NCBI GenBank assembly: GCA_000507305.1
Contig: DF241459.1
Span: 1 to 64,000 of the forward strand
Direction of reading: 5' to 3'
DNA: 64,000 bases
Source: Breviolum minutum Mf 1.05b.01
Lineage: Eukaryota; Sar; Dinophyceae; Suessiales; Symbiodiniaceae
The number at the start of each line of letters is the position of its first letter. The stretch's first letter is position 1. The position numbers were made by a program, and so were the translations under genes. Shown here one piece after another: positions 22,123 to 32,157 of this stretch. A model generated the notes under the pieces. The model worked only from the letters and a program-made list of their open reading frames with translations. It made no database searches and was not told the origin of the DNA.

Positions 22123-24984
22123 AAATTATGTAAAACAACGATTTGCGAATTGGCAAACCAAACGTGCATCTAAGCAACCATGTCTTTGCCAGAAAGCGCA
22201 ATTGGCCATCCTTGCACCTGAATTGGCCTGTAGGGTTCGGTTGAGATGGTCAACAAACAGCTTTCCAGAAAAGTGATATTGTTGATGGCTCAGAACTCCC
22301 AAACAACCACCTGGGATGGTGCTGAAACCCTGTGAATAATGGGATAAACTAACAACCTCGGTAGCTATCAACTAGTGAGTAGTGCAGGATTTCAGCCATC
22401 AACTAAGTATCACCTTTTTGTATGCGAGTTGCCCCACCCTCTGAGGAATGATAGTGAAACACTCACTTGCCTCCCTTGGTGTATAATCCTTATTCTTATA
22501 AACAGATTGATACACCCAAAAAGATTAACTGCTGGTTCACCTGGACCTGAGAATTTCCACTCTTTTGTTCGCAAAAAAACATCTGAACTTTCCAGGCCGA
22601 CATTCAGATTTCAGGTTTCCAGCTCCAAATCTTCGGGGGTCCCAAAACATTGGGGTTTTGTTGGATCCCAAAGATCTCTTGGATCCTAAAGGATTGCCGG
22701 GTGGATGTCATCATCTTTGTTGATGCAAGCCTTCCATGAATCGCTGGGAAGTTTCCTCCGTGACGCAAAGATTTTTTTCATTCAGGGCTGTAAGCGTGGC
22801 CCACTTTTAGGTTTGTTTCATTTGGAACAGTTCAATCGGGTGTTAAAATGTGTTGAATAGTGATGTTATCCCAAATCACTAGTTGGAGGATACTCCTAAA
22901 TAAATTCAGAAACTACACATAACATATGGGGGTTTATTCAATGGTCATGTTGGGCTGGTCTCACTATTTTGGATAACCCCCGTTAATTGCTGCGCCGCTT
23001 GAGCTGAGTCACGTTGGCTCTTTGAATCCTGCCCGTTGGATCTCTGCCAAGACATAGTCTGGAAAAGATGCCTTGCGCCACAACGAGAACACACGGCGAT
23101 GATGTTAAGTTGAGTTGTTGTATAAGCCACGGAAGAGATGGGAGTCTCATGGGATATCTTCGGATATCTGTTTATTCAATCTTCAGGTCTGAATCAATAT
23201 TTGAGGTCGGTATATATGATATGTCTTTAGACAGCTTGAATGCCTCTTCAAATGTTCGAATAGGCTTGGGCACTGCAGTCTGGCAGTGGACCTGCACACC
23301 ATCAAAGTCAGTTGATTTCACAGAATCCAACAAATAATCTAGGTGGTGGTTTCATCCCATCTAAAAAATATTAGTGAATTGGATCATTTCCCCAAATAGG
23401 GATGAAAACACAAAAAATATTTGAAACCACCACCCAGAAATAATGTGTGAAATCCTTAGCAAGTCTCAAAACCTTTGGAACCACAAAACGTCTTTTTAGG
23501 GCTCCGGCAATGGTGATACTCCTGTCTGCCCGGATTCTTTCCTCGGCTGGAAAAGCACATCTAAAAGCTATTCAATCACATCATACTATAATATGAAATC
23601 AACTAACATAAAGGATTATTCACTATAAGCAATGAACTCTGTGAAGATTCAAACCTTTGATGATCTGATGGCCCATGTCCAAACGTTTAGAAAACACCCA
23701 TCCTGTGACTTCCCGGAGTGATCTCTTCGCTGCAACTTTCTGGGTGCCAAGATTCAGCCTCCTCGTCAGACATTGCTTGAACCGCTGGATGCTGCTGGTA
23801 GAAGTCCTTGGTCGTCAACATGGATGATTCACTGCCAAAAAATTCAGTGAAAAATGTGTTTGGAATAATCAAACATCCACCATATGGGTGTTTCCAAAAA
23901 TAGGGGTACCCCAAAATGGATGGTTTATAATGGAAAACCCTATTAAAATGGATGATTTGGGGGTACCATTATTTTCGGAAACATCCATGTAATCAAACAT
24001 CCACCATATCCCTGAATGATCCAGCTCCAACACACGTTTTGATTCCAGTCTGATGGTTTGCTCTTGAGGATTTCATGTGAGCCCACCTTCTCGAATTTCT
24101 TCAATCTCTCCTGACACTGCCACAAATCCAAAGTAGGACGTACGCGGTACTCAAAGTCATGAATTCCATCTTCGGCATGCATGCAAGTGTGGGTATAATT
24201 GTATTTGTACATAAAACACACATATATATATATGTACGTATATATACATACGTAATATAACGAATATATATATATATATATATCTAGTTGACCATGTAGT
24301 TACTATCGTATATCTATCATTTTTTTCCTCACTATGGAACCCAGGGCGTCCTGACTTTTAACATCTCAGTTGGGCTCCTCTTCCCACTTGATGTTGCGCA
24401 AATTGGCACCTAAATCTCTGCTGCTGTAGCTGCCACCATAGCTACCGCCGCCCCTGCTAGACACAAAAAATTGACTCCCATGAAGTTGAGGGATAAGAAA
24501 AAAGATGTAACAAAGGGCACTGTAATGAGGAAGCAACGAAGCAATGCTGATCAAATGCAATATAATATAACATGATATCCTTGTATCAATAATATCATAA
24601 TCATAGAATGTTGCAACATATTTTTATATAGTAACTTCATCCTGTCAAATAAATCCAGCAAAAACGAAGAAACAATAAATGAACACTGGCTTTCATCATA
24701 CTGTACTTCAACATCTGCTTTCATTCAATACAACAAAAACAATCAAAAAAACAATCACCCCTTCGAAGTATAGGACACCATCAACTATATTCATGGATTC
24801 ATGATACTTTCAATATATTTCCTGAAATTTCCTGATGTTTCATGATTAGAAGCAGGGCCCTTTTAACGTTAATCTAAGGACTTCAACCTGCTTCAACCCA
24901 TCCAACCCACCCGGATCTCCAGATCGCCACCTTGATCCACGGTCCCGGCTGCGACTACGGTCTCGGTCTCGGTCATAGCGACCT
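13010..24984 (-). CDS. DEAD-box ATP-dependent RNA helicase, DDX5/Dbp2 type
   Basis: Exons with matching phase: 24456-24378, 24110-24087, 23806-23737, 23546-23503, 23279-23244, 22755 to about 22718, 22227-22179, 22019-21951, 21885-21805, 21681-21633, 20809-20760, 20529-20478, 20361-20318, 17333-17277, 16155 to about 16111, 15867-15847, 15626-15549, 15382-15341, 15043-14966, 14782-14751, 14522-14489, 14236-14173, 13974-13938, 13503-13459, 13262-13216 and 13084-13010 (stop TAG). An Arg/Ser/Asp-rich exon at about 24984-24907 lies upstream. Motifs in order: [10 protein letters not shown] tail, [24 protein letters not shown] (Q motif), AETGSGKT (I), APTRELA (Ia), TPGRLIDFL (Ib), [15 protein letters not shown] (II, split by an intron), MWSATWP (III), ILIFCQTKR (IV), [11 protein letters not shown] (V) and [10 protein letters not shown] (VI). 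It should unwind or remodel RNA using ATP, probably in the nucleus. Of 23 resolved donors, 11 are GT, 7 GC and 5 GA. The start codon exon, a piece before the Q motif (about 22.2-22.7 kb), residues after VQALARE, and the 'HGDK' piece near 14.6 kb were not found. Confidence 0.93.
13598..13687. repeat. dispersed repeat, family H
   Basis: Shares CAATTGGATGATTT at its start and GTTTGTTTAGGGTTCCAGG at its end with 9738-9840. It lies inside helicase intron 13937-13504. Confidence 0.7.
14029..14137. repeat. inverted repeat, family A
   Basis: The left arm is ACCCTCCTGGGAACCAACAT and the right arm is ATGTTAGTTCCCTGGAGGGT. It lies inside helicase intron 14172-13975, 35-54 nt from both splice sites. Confidence 0.9.
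14356..14459. repeat. inverted repeat, family B
   Basis: The left arm is GTTGGTGGTTTCAACCCATT, the middle has GGATCATTTCCCC, and the right arm is TGTTTGAAACCACCACCCAA. It lies inside helicase intron 14488-14237. Confidence 0.9.
14590..14693. repeat. inverted repeat, family B
   Basis: The left arm is partial (AACCAACCCATCTGAAAAAT) and the right arm is AGTTGAAACCGCCACCCA. It lies inside helicase intron 14750-14523, the intron next to the one that holds the previous family B copy. Confidence 0.75.
15987..16065. repeat. inverted repeat, family A (shortened)
   Basis: The left arm is ACCCTCGAGGGAACTAACAT; the right arm is degenerate (CTAGTTTGTAGGAGGGT). It lies inside the helicase intron between exons 16155 and 15867. 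Confidence 0.75.
18468..18737 (-). CDS. coding-like ORF inside a helicase intron
   Basis: An 89-codon open frame on the minus strand lies inside the 2.96-kb helicase intron 20317-17334. Its middle is charged and helical ([20 protein letters not shown]), as in a coiled coil, which contrasts with the AT-rich surroundings. A second short coding-like piece ([16 protein letters not shown]) is near 18.8 kb. No family is recognised. It could be a nested gene fragment, a retrocopy remnant, or an unrelated exon. Confidence 0.35.
   Translation of the reverse strand: MLGGDEAESIVVKAAAVSSGSQMCCEGHTEVERLTRELYDLRNKYKNLITRLCNEIKSLTVPLKIQEVDWKLVSINCARKAPLCMQGAD
19246..19830. repeat. direct duplication, two copies about 360 bp apart
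   Basis: A segment of roughly 180 bp starting ATACCATGTCTTACTCAAA at 19246 recurs at 19609 with small changes. Both contain CACAAGCCACCACATACCCC and CTGCAAGACATGCATGCTCA. The copies lie inside the large helicase intron. A shorter duplicated piece (ACAGCCCCGCCAA...GCAGTTGA) is near 19945 and 20025. Confidence 0.9.
20925..21108. repeat. 21-nt minisatellite, about 9 units
   Basis: The unit starts CTAGAGCTATT and continues CTAAAATAC or GCTAAAATAC, with sequence decay toward the right end. It lies inside helicase intron 21632-20810. The + strand reads an artificial RAIxKIP peptide repeat. Confidence 0.95.
22085..22121. repeat. (CAT)n microsatellite
   Basis: About eleven CAT/ATC units in a helicase intron (22178-22020). 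They give false poly-His and poly-Ile frames. Confidence 0.9.
22278..22404. repeat. inverted repeat, family C
   Basis: Arms are GTTGATGGCTCAGAA and GGATTTCAGCCATCAAC, with the shared internal AATAATGGGATAAAC. It lies between helicase exons 22755 and 22227. Confidence 0.8.
23341..23435. repeat. inverted repeat, family B
   Basis: The left arm is GGTGGTGGTTTCATCCCAT and the right arm is ATTTGAAACCACCACCC. It lies inside the 223-nt helicase intron 23502-23280. Confidence 0.9.
23867..24011. repeat. inverted repeat, family E, with flanking direct repeats
   Basis: The palindrome 23886-23987 has arms GGGTGTTTCCAAAAATA with GGGGTACC and the complement. It is bracketed on both sides by the same 20 nt, TAATCAAACATCCACCATAT. 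It lies inside helicase intron 24086-23807. A sister palindrome is at 44193-44307. Confidence 0.85.
24215..24290. repeat. TA/TATG microsatellite
   Basis: Runs of TATATA interrupted by TACG. They lie in a helicase intron. Similar tracts are at 4686-4705, 30541-30580, 41920-42020 and 49815-49875. Confidence 0.9.
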
Positions 24985-25283
24985 CAACGAAACAGGGGAT
25001 GCAAAATTTGCAGGTCAATCATTCTGGGCATGCCTTCCAGATTTGCATGCCAAAATTTGGAATCTATGACTAATATAAAAAGGATGATTTTAAGAATGAT
25101 TTCTAATATCATTCCATGGATTGCTTGCTTCAACATTGCTTTGTTTTTTTGGCTGGTTACTTCACTGGACATCTACCAAAACCAACGGTGCAAAACCGAA
25201 AAAAAAAAGGGCAGAAGCACACCATTTTTTCTTGCGCCACTCAACCAGGTAGGCCTACCTGACAGGGTCTGCTGTATCAATTC

Positions 25284-28000
25284 TCAGTTAAAAACTTTAG
25301 ACATCTTGGACACCAGCCACTCATCCAACCAGGCCTCCATTACAGAGGCCCACAACCGCTCTACGCTGGAGTCTGAATCTCCTCCAAGGGTTTGGTTGTT
25401 GGTTATGGGCGCCCAGGCTGTTGATTCAAAACCGTGTGCTGCAATCATATGTTGCTTGCATTCCGTGTGTGCTTGTGTACAGTTTCCATTTAGAACTCGA
25501 AGTTGGCACCAAATTGTCCATGCTTTCAAAAAGCCTCAAAAATCTTGCGAAGTCAAACTCTGCCTACTTTTTTGCACAGTGCCAAAAGAAATAGTCAAAC
25601 CCAACACACTTCTAAAACAGAATGGAACAAATTTGGGATCCAAAAGCTTTGGCAAACAATGGAACAAACGACTCTCCTTGTCGGCCGTCTGATTTTGGTG
25701 CAGAGGATTTGCTATCCTCCGACCTTTCCTCTATGCTCTCGAGGCGAGACAAGCGGCCTCGCCGTGCTTGCCGTACACTTCGCCTGGGAAATTTGAGGGT
25801 CACATATTCCATCCAGCCAAAAGGAAACTCATCTTCCCAACCGGGGAATGTATCTTCATTCGCAACAGAAATCTTTTGGCGCAAAAAAATTGCCATGATG
25901 TTCAAGAACAGCCATTGCAATGCAACGCTGCAACACCCTTTGCCTGACATCTTGTTCTTCTTCATCCACCTCGACGACCAGTAAGTTAATCACCCAAACA
26001 ACTATGGCTGCAATGGATACACCGTACAGGAGTGGCTTACCTTGCCTGAGGTGTCACAAACTCGACATCTTCACCTTAGAAAACTCTTGAACAGGTTGAA
26101 ACATGTTGCAACTCAATGTATCTCATGGGATATAGTACCATAATTGTACCATAAACATCTGAAATTCCTTTGTCATATATCAATAATCATAGATAGTTCA
26201 CCTAGTCAAAGTACTTCACCAACATCTTTGAATCTGCAGCTTTGCACATTTAAAATGCCTTTAAAGCAGTTCCCTGATGCAGCAAATCAAGGCAAGTAGC
26301 CAGCTTGGGAGCACCTTCCAAGGGCGTTTTGATAGGAGTGGATGGCCAAGTTTCAACCCCAAAAAATAGTTACACCCCCGAAATTTAATATGGAACCTGA
26401 AAATCATGGTTTCCAAAAGGACTTTGCTTTTCCAGGGACTTATTTTCAGGTTCCATGTTAAATTTCGGGGGTGTGAGTTGGATCATTTCCATCATTTCTC
26501 CAAGTTTTTGGTGTAACAAAAATTATCCAAAGGTTTCACATGGTTTCACCTACAGTAGTTTCTTTTTTGAACCCAAAATGCGTAGGTTTGAAGATGGGTT
26601 TAATATGGTTTAATTCTAGGAGTTTCCTTTAGAGGGTCATATAACATGTTTCACCCATGGTGATGAATGAAAGAAAACACGTATCTAAAATCCATCAAGA
26701 CCCCTTGGCTTTTTTTGTGAAAAATCAAGCAATTGCTAGTTGGTGGTGTTCAACCCAATTGAAAAATACGAGTCAAAATGGGAATCTTCCTCAAATACGG
26801 GTAAAAATAAAACATAAAAACCACAAAGAGTCGGCTGCGCAAAAAACACATCCAACCGGCTGAAACACTGCTTTATCCGCCTCAATCTATCGTCTCCATC
26901 GATCTGCTTTGGATCATGACCTGATACACTCGTTCGAATACATCACTATGGCGCCATATGTGTCATGGATAAAATTGGACACAAACCATAGAGAAATGCC
27001 TAGAAATGACACAAGCAACTTGTATGAAAAAATCATGTCATCATACAATGCGGCCGAAACTCAAACATGTTCAAAAAAAAATCCTTTCACAAGTCCCTAA
27101 GTGGTGCGTTTTTCCACGGGTATCCCGATGGAAGCCTTCAAGACTTGGTGGGCTGAAAGATGCCAAACTTGTGAATTCCAAGCATTCAAGGCGGGCGTCC
27201 ATCTCCTCTCCAAGGGGTTGTGGCGCCAAACAAAAAAAACCATTGGTTGAGACCAAGCATAGCATGATGCCAATCTTTTTTGGAATAAAAACATGAAACC
27301 AATCACTCGAAAAATCATGGAAACCATCGTTATAATACCACGGTTTCCATGGAGGTTTCGGTGTGCTCACACCTTTTAGAAAGTTGATGAAAGCTGCTGA
27401 CACAAGACATCAGTCCTTTGGAGGATCTTTCCCGGACAACTGCTGCAATTCCTTAGATTTCAACAAACAGTTTTTTTATGGTAAAGGGCAAGTAAAAAAA
27501 CATCACAGTGCCACAGTGCCACGACATGATGTCTTTTTTGATCAAGTCATTCCCAGGCATCTCGAGTCAAGTCATCTGCGGTGCGCATGAATCATCATTA
27601 ATCCCTTCAAGCTTCTGTCAAAGAGCTTCTCACCAGTGCCGAACACACCTGCAACCTAAGGGCAGGTAGCATCTAATAAAAAACGGAGGAAAATGAAATG
27701 AAGGACTCTAAATGATGTTGAGTTATTTTCTGGTTTTATTGTAATGACAAGTTTTATGAGCATGTCATGATTTTATGCTCTACTTTCAGCATGTCAAAGC
27801 ACCTTCTGATCGAAGTGAGCAATTCATCTGCTTCTACCTGTTCAACCGCGAGGACTGCGAGACACGCAGTTTTTAGGCGCCGATGATTTCCAGCCGTTTT
27901 TTGGATGAAAATTGCAAACTCCATACTTAATCTTTCGGTCATCAAGCATATGATGCATGTAAATTTAAGAGACATTATATAAATCCTTTTTTGAGGGGCT
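25284..28000 (-). CDS. unrecognised multi-exon gene upstream of the helicase
   Basis: Several minus-strand stretches read as coding. About 27754-27945 contains ERLSMEFAIFIQKTAG and EQVEADELLTSIRRCFDML. About 27110-27250 contains EEMDARLECLEFTSLASF. About 25640-25870 contains WEDEFPFGWMEYVTLKF and RLSRLESIEERSEDSKSS. About 25284-25529 contains SSVERLWASVMEAWLDEWL and ends with a stop. The last piece lies 300 bp upstream of the helicase exons and would be the 3' end. Splice borders were not resolved and the pieces may belong to more than one gene. The + strand has a 220-codon open frame over 25030-25692, but it is antisense to the better-looking minus exons and lacks family support. Confidence 0.4.
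26372..26475. repeat. inverted repeat, family D
   Basis: Arms are CACCCCCGAAATTTAATATG with GAACCTGAAAAT and the near-exact complement, a clear hairpin. Confidence 0.9.
26738..26827. repeat. inverted repeat, family B (degraded)
   Basis: It starts AGTTGGTGGTGTTCAACCCA and ends ATAAAAACCACAA, with the right arm eroded. Confidence 0.6.
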
Positions 28001-28049
28001 GGACTGGGGCCGGAAACCATATCATTTCATCTTGCACGCATCTTGTGCC

Positions 28050-30440
28050 AAAGGCCGAATGAATAAATTGTATGGCAATTTTCACAAAAATACCTGAGGC
28101 ACTCGCTATACACAAGACAGCAAGAATGCGCTTGCATTCGAACGTGTCGCCGTGGATCGTGGATTATTACTACTGGATGTATTGAATGTATGTATATATC
28201 ATAAATTTCTTATACAAGTTATTATACTATCAAACATCAACTTGTGCAGAGAGTTGTGGATGCAACACCAATGCTGCACACACACCGTATTGCTATATAA
28301 TATGTATATTGTATCGAACTTCAATGACATGTATATTTTGCAACATGTACATGGCAACGCACTGCAAATTACAAAAATATTTGCAAATATCTTACCGTCT
28401 TGCACTCCCCTCTTGCACGACTCTGCGTTTTTTACTCCCGGTCAAACATCAACAGCTCTCCTTGGAAGGTCGCATTGAAGCCAGGGTCTATGACATGAAG
28501 GGCAAACGACATCAACGTTTTGCGTTACACGTGGAGAACAACATCCAAATCATACCACAAAATCAAAATGCCACTTGTACTCAGATTTGTGTGAAATTTT
28601 ACAATTTTATTCAATATAGGCACCAACCTAAACTCACTAGATATCTATATAGATTCTGTTGGTGCTATATTTGTGGCCACCTTGTTTCCAATCTCTTGGA
28701 ATCTCTATCGAATCTCTGCTTTTTTTTCACATTCTGCTTGTCAGCTTTTGTCTGTACTTGATCCGAAAAAACAGTGTCAAGCAGCCAAGCGAAATCGTTA
28801 GAGCACAGCCCACCGTTCCATGGTTGTCTTCACCTAAAATCGAAGCTGAAATCGATGGGGATCCCTGCCGCCATAGGACATTGGCCAAGTTTGCAGCAAA
28901 TCCTCGGTGATGTCGTCATGTCCAAATACCCACACCATTCAAAACTACAGTAATCATTATCATCCTTGTCTGTTGCAAAGAACTGGCTGCTGAGAGCTTG
29001 TGCTTGAAAAAATCAAATAAGCCAAGCAGCAATCCGATTCGATTCTCCAATATACTTCAATGTCTGATGTCCTGAATTGGCAACATGAAACGTAGCAAAC
29101 AAGCTGAACTTGAGTAGTGTCGAACTTGAACTAAGCATCCCAGCCTCCTGCTTGTTACGCAGATCCCTCCAACATGAATGGACCGAAATGGCAACAAATG
29201 GCAACAAAACCAACTTTGCCAGGTGACACAAGGACAAACTCGCAATTTTTTGTCCGCCCTGCCCCCCCCCCCTCCGAGAAAACATGAGAAAACTAGTGGT
29301 CGATGCCAAACTGATTCCAAAGGATGTCAAAGTATTCAAAGTGCAGCTATATTTGTTTTCTACTTCATCTCCGCACATTGATCTACAAGTTTGTGGACAA
29401 CGACACGAGTCAGACAGGTGAAACGTGCTAGCGTTGATGCTTACGAGCTTAGCACCGCGGGTTTCATAACTTGTTTAATGCCACTGTGAAACAATGCGAA
29501 ACGAAATACCAAATCGTTTGATGCCGATATGTTCTCTTCACTTAGCATCTATTACAACAGGAATCCCAATGAATATGGTAATATTGGGCTCATCAGCACC
29601 ACACTCACCTGCAAACTTCCTTTGGTGAAGTTTGAGAGTGGGCAAGTGACAAGTGTTTTTCACTGTGCAACCTGCAGCTTTCGCATGCACCATTTCAGGA
29701 GTAGCTAAAGCAAGAATTGCAGTTCAAGGTATACTTTGTTAAAACACAGTACGCTCTTTTTGCTGCCTTCGGCACTTTTTTAGAATTCGTTTTGATGCAA
29801 TTTTCTGTTGTGGGTATTCGTGAGCAAAAAGCATCATGCACAGCATCTTGCGTCTAAAACGCAGCTGCAGCTGCAGTTTTATTGCCTTGCGGCAAAGACG
29901 TTTACGGGGCACCCTCACACCCCAAAATTTCACGGTGGCCGACAAATGCATTCGTGCATCAAGGCCCACAAAGTTTGACCTGAAGATTTGGCGACGTTTT
30001 GTCAAGTGAAAAAGGATGATAGACAGATTTATACCGGATTACTGCTGTATACTACTTGTACCTGTACCCAAATGCATGTACAGCTGCAGTACCCAATGGC
30101 CTGCTGTAATATAGAACGTCATGAAAAATATATACTCTGCAACATGTATTCGTATCTATTACTCTTGACTTCTAAATTCCTTAGTGTCATCCACAGGCAT
30201 TGAGAGCACTGCTCACCGCAATTCCAGCTCGTTCAGCTGCCTGTAAGGCTGATGGCAAACTATGGCTAACATACACCAAAATGACCGGTGGGTATAACTG
30301 TAGTTGGTGGTTTCAACCCATTTGAAAAATATCAGTCAAATTTGGTCATTTCCCTAAATAGGGACGAGAATAAAAAATGTTTGAAACCACCACCTAGATA
30401 AGATTCATGAGCCAATTATCGCTGAACTCGGAGATGCAGA
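28050..30440. other. stretch with weak coding signals only
   Basis: On the minus strand, 28850-28905 (GFAANLANVLWRQGSPSIS), 29020-29160 (RNKQEAGMLSSSSTLLKF) and 29739-29960 (a very basic stretch ending RQQKERTVF and a stop) could be exons. No families were recognised. TA-rich DNA and a family B repeat at 30301 separate them. Confidence 0.3.
30301..30395. repeat. inverted repeat, family B
   Basis: The left arm is TAGTTGGTGGTTTCAACCCA, the middle has GGTCATTTCCCTAAATAGGG, and the right arm is TGTTTGAAACCACCACCTA. Confidence 0.9.
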
Positions 30441-30449
30441 TCCAGATTA

Positions 30450-31980
30450 CAGCATCATGTGATCCAAACACCGAGGCCTCTCCAAATCCTTGATCACTTC
30501 CGCCATTTCGGTCTTGGTGAAGCAGCGAAGCAGCGATATGACGATATATATATATATATATAAATATATATTATATATACATCAAATATAGTGGAACCCC
30601 TTCCCCACACCAGCTCAACAGCTATGGCTAGGACCTTTCTGTTTTGAAGTTCTTGATATTCTCCGGCCTTCTTCCTGTAGGGCAACAAAATAACTTGAAT
30701 AGCAATGGATCCAGCATGACCCAACCAATGTGAAAAACTTCAATTGTCAACAAAAACTGCCTGGCTCCACTCTCAGCCAACTTGTTCAACCTTGGCGTGT
30801 CACATCTTTACTAATCACTTTAATCACTTTAAGTTTTCCTCTGGTGACAAATGCTAAGTGAGGCGCAACTCCTGCTCAGCCAGCTTGCCAAGCTCTTCTC
30901 GCTTCTCCCTTAACCCAAGGGTGCAACTGGTTAAGCATGACCACGCAACTATTGTCTCACTGTATGAAACAAAAATCTGGCGCTTTTTTTCCAGAAACTC
31001 CACCCCAAAGGTCCCCTTCAGCTCCCCACTTCAGCTGCTTTTCCAGCCGCCTACAGTTTTATCTTAAAATTGAAATACACCTCATTCTAAGACAAGACTA
31101 CCGATTCTGGCCTGATTTGACTTGCAGGGCGCACACCATTGCCAGGAATAATCTTCGTCAAGGATTCCTCAAGGGGGTAGTTCTCTTGGGAGTTTTTTTT
31201 CTTCGCGAAAAAGTTGTTGAGGCTCCAACATTGCAGCGAACGAGGAAGGTCTTCTGGATTCGTTTCAAGGTCTGATATTGTGGTGTTTCCTGCGTCCAAG
31301 CCAGTTGTTGTGGCACTGCGAAACCATAAATACATCTCAAGTCTTTCTTTAATTTCTTTCCTATGGTTTTATCTTTTTGAAAGCACAAGGAATCAGAAAA
31401 AATGCAATTCAACGGCGCATGAGTCATAGTAGTCACGTAAATGAGGTGAGAATATAAATTGTCAGTTACCACCCGCAAGTTTAACATAGACCCTGAAAAT
31501 ATGCCTTCCCAAAAGGAGACTCAGGGGGCTATGTTAAACTTCGGGAGAGTACCACTTAAAGTATCCAAATGCAACGGTTCATCACTTGCAACATAACGCT
31601 TGCCTTGTTGGACTGGTTCATGCTCCCCAGGCCAGGAACACCTTCCCTTCACATGGAGCCACTCACGGCTGCATGAAGGACCAAGAAAACCACCAAGCTA
31701 AACAGATCCATGAGACACTCCGTAAAATCCCTAACCGCTGGAAGCCGGTTAGAACACTCTTTTCAAAAGGAAAATCCTCTGAACCAATTTTTTTCATGAC
31801 TTGGAAAATTCCAGCCGTTCGTTTTCGGCCGGAATTTTCCAATGAGAAACTTCACGAAGCAGCCGCCCACTTTTCAAATGCTCACACCCACGCGTAGAGC
31901 TGGAAAATGTGCGATAGAACTTGGCCAACCCGTGTCATGGTCAGCAGCCAAGACCGACGACAGCCTCGCCCAAAACAACC
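30450..31980 (-). CDS. unrecognised exons between oxygenase and 30 kb
   Basis: Minus-strand pieces with coding character: 31890-31980 (RLSSVLAADHDTGWPSSIAH), 31120-31310 (GNTTISDLETNPEDLPRS, then NNFFAKKKNSQENYPLEES), 30590-30725 (IAIQVILLPYRKKAGEYQEL) and 30450-30530 (TEMAEVIKDLERPRCLDHM, followed by a stop). They are in line on one strand and could be one gene ending near 30450. A family D repeat (31470-31549) falls between the first two. No domain was recognised. Confidence 0.35.
31470..31549. repeat. inverted repeat, family D
   Basis: The left arm is AAGTTTAACATAGACCCTGA and the right arm is TCAGGGGGCTATGTTAAACT. Confidence 0.9.
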
Positions 31981-32157
31981 GGAAACATGTTGTTGTTGTT
32001 GCAAAAAAAAAAGTAAAGGATTGAGAAGGCTCTACATGAATCAGAGATAGCAGAAACAAATTCATGAATAAAAAAAGACTTAGCCAACACAAGATTCACA
32101 TAGATAGGACATGGAATTTTCCAGGTCCAACAAAAGGACGGAAAACATCTCAAGGTG

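Noticed and set aside
25030..25692. 220-codon + strand open frame
   Set aside because: It has no recognisable domain and is antisense to minus-strand frames with better coding character and a plausible terminal exon.
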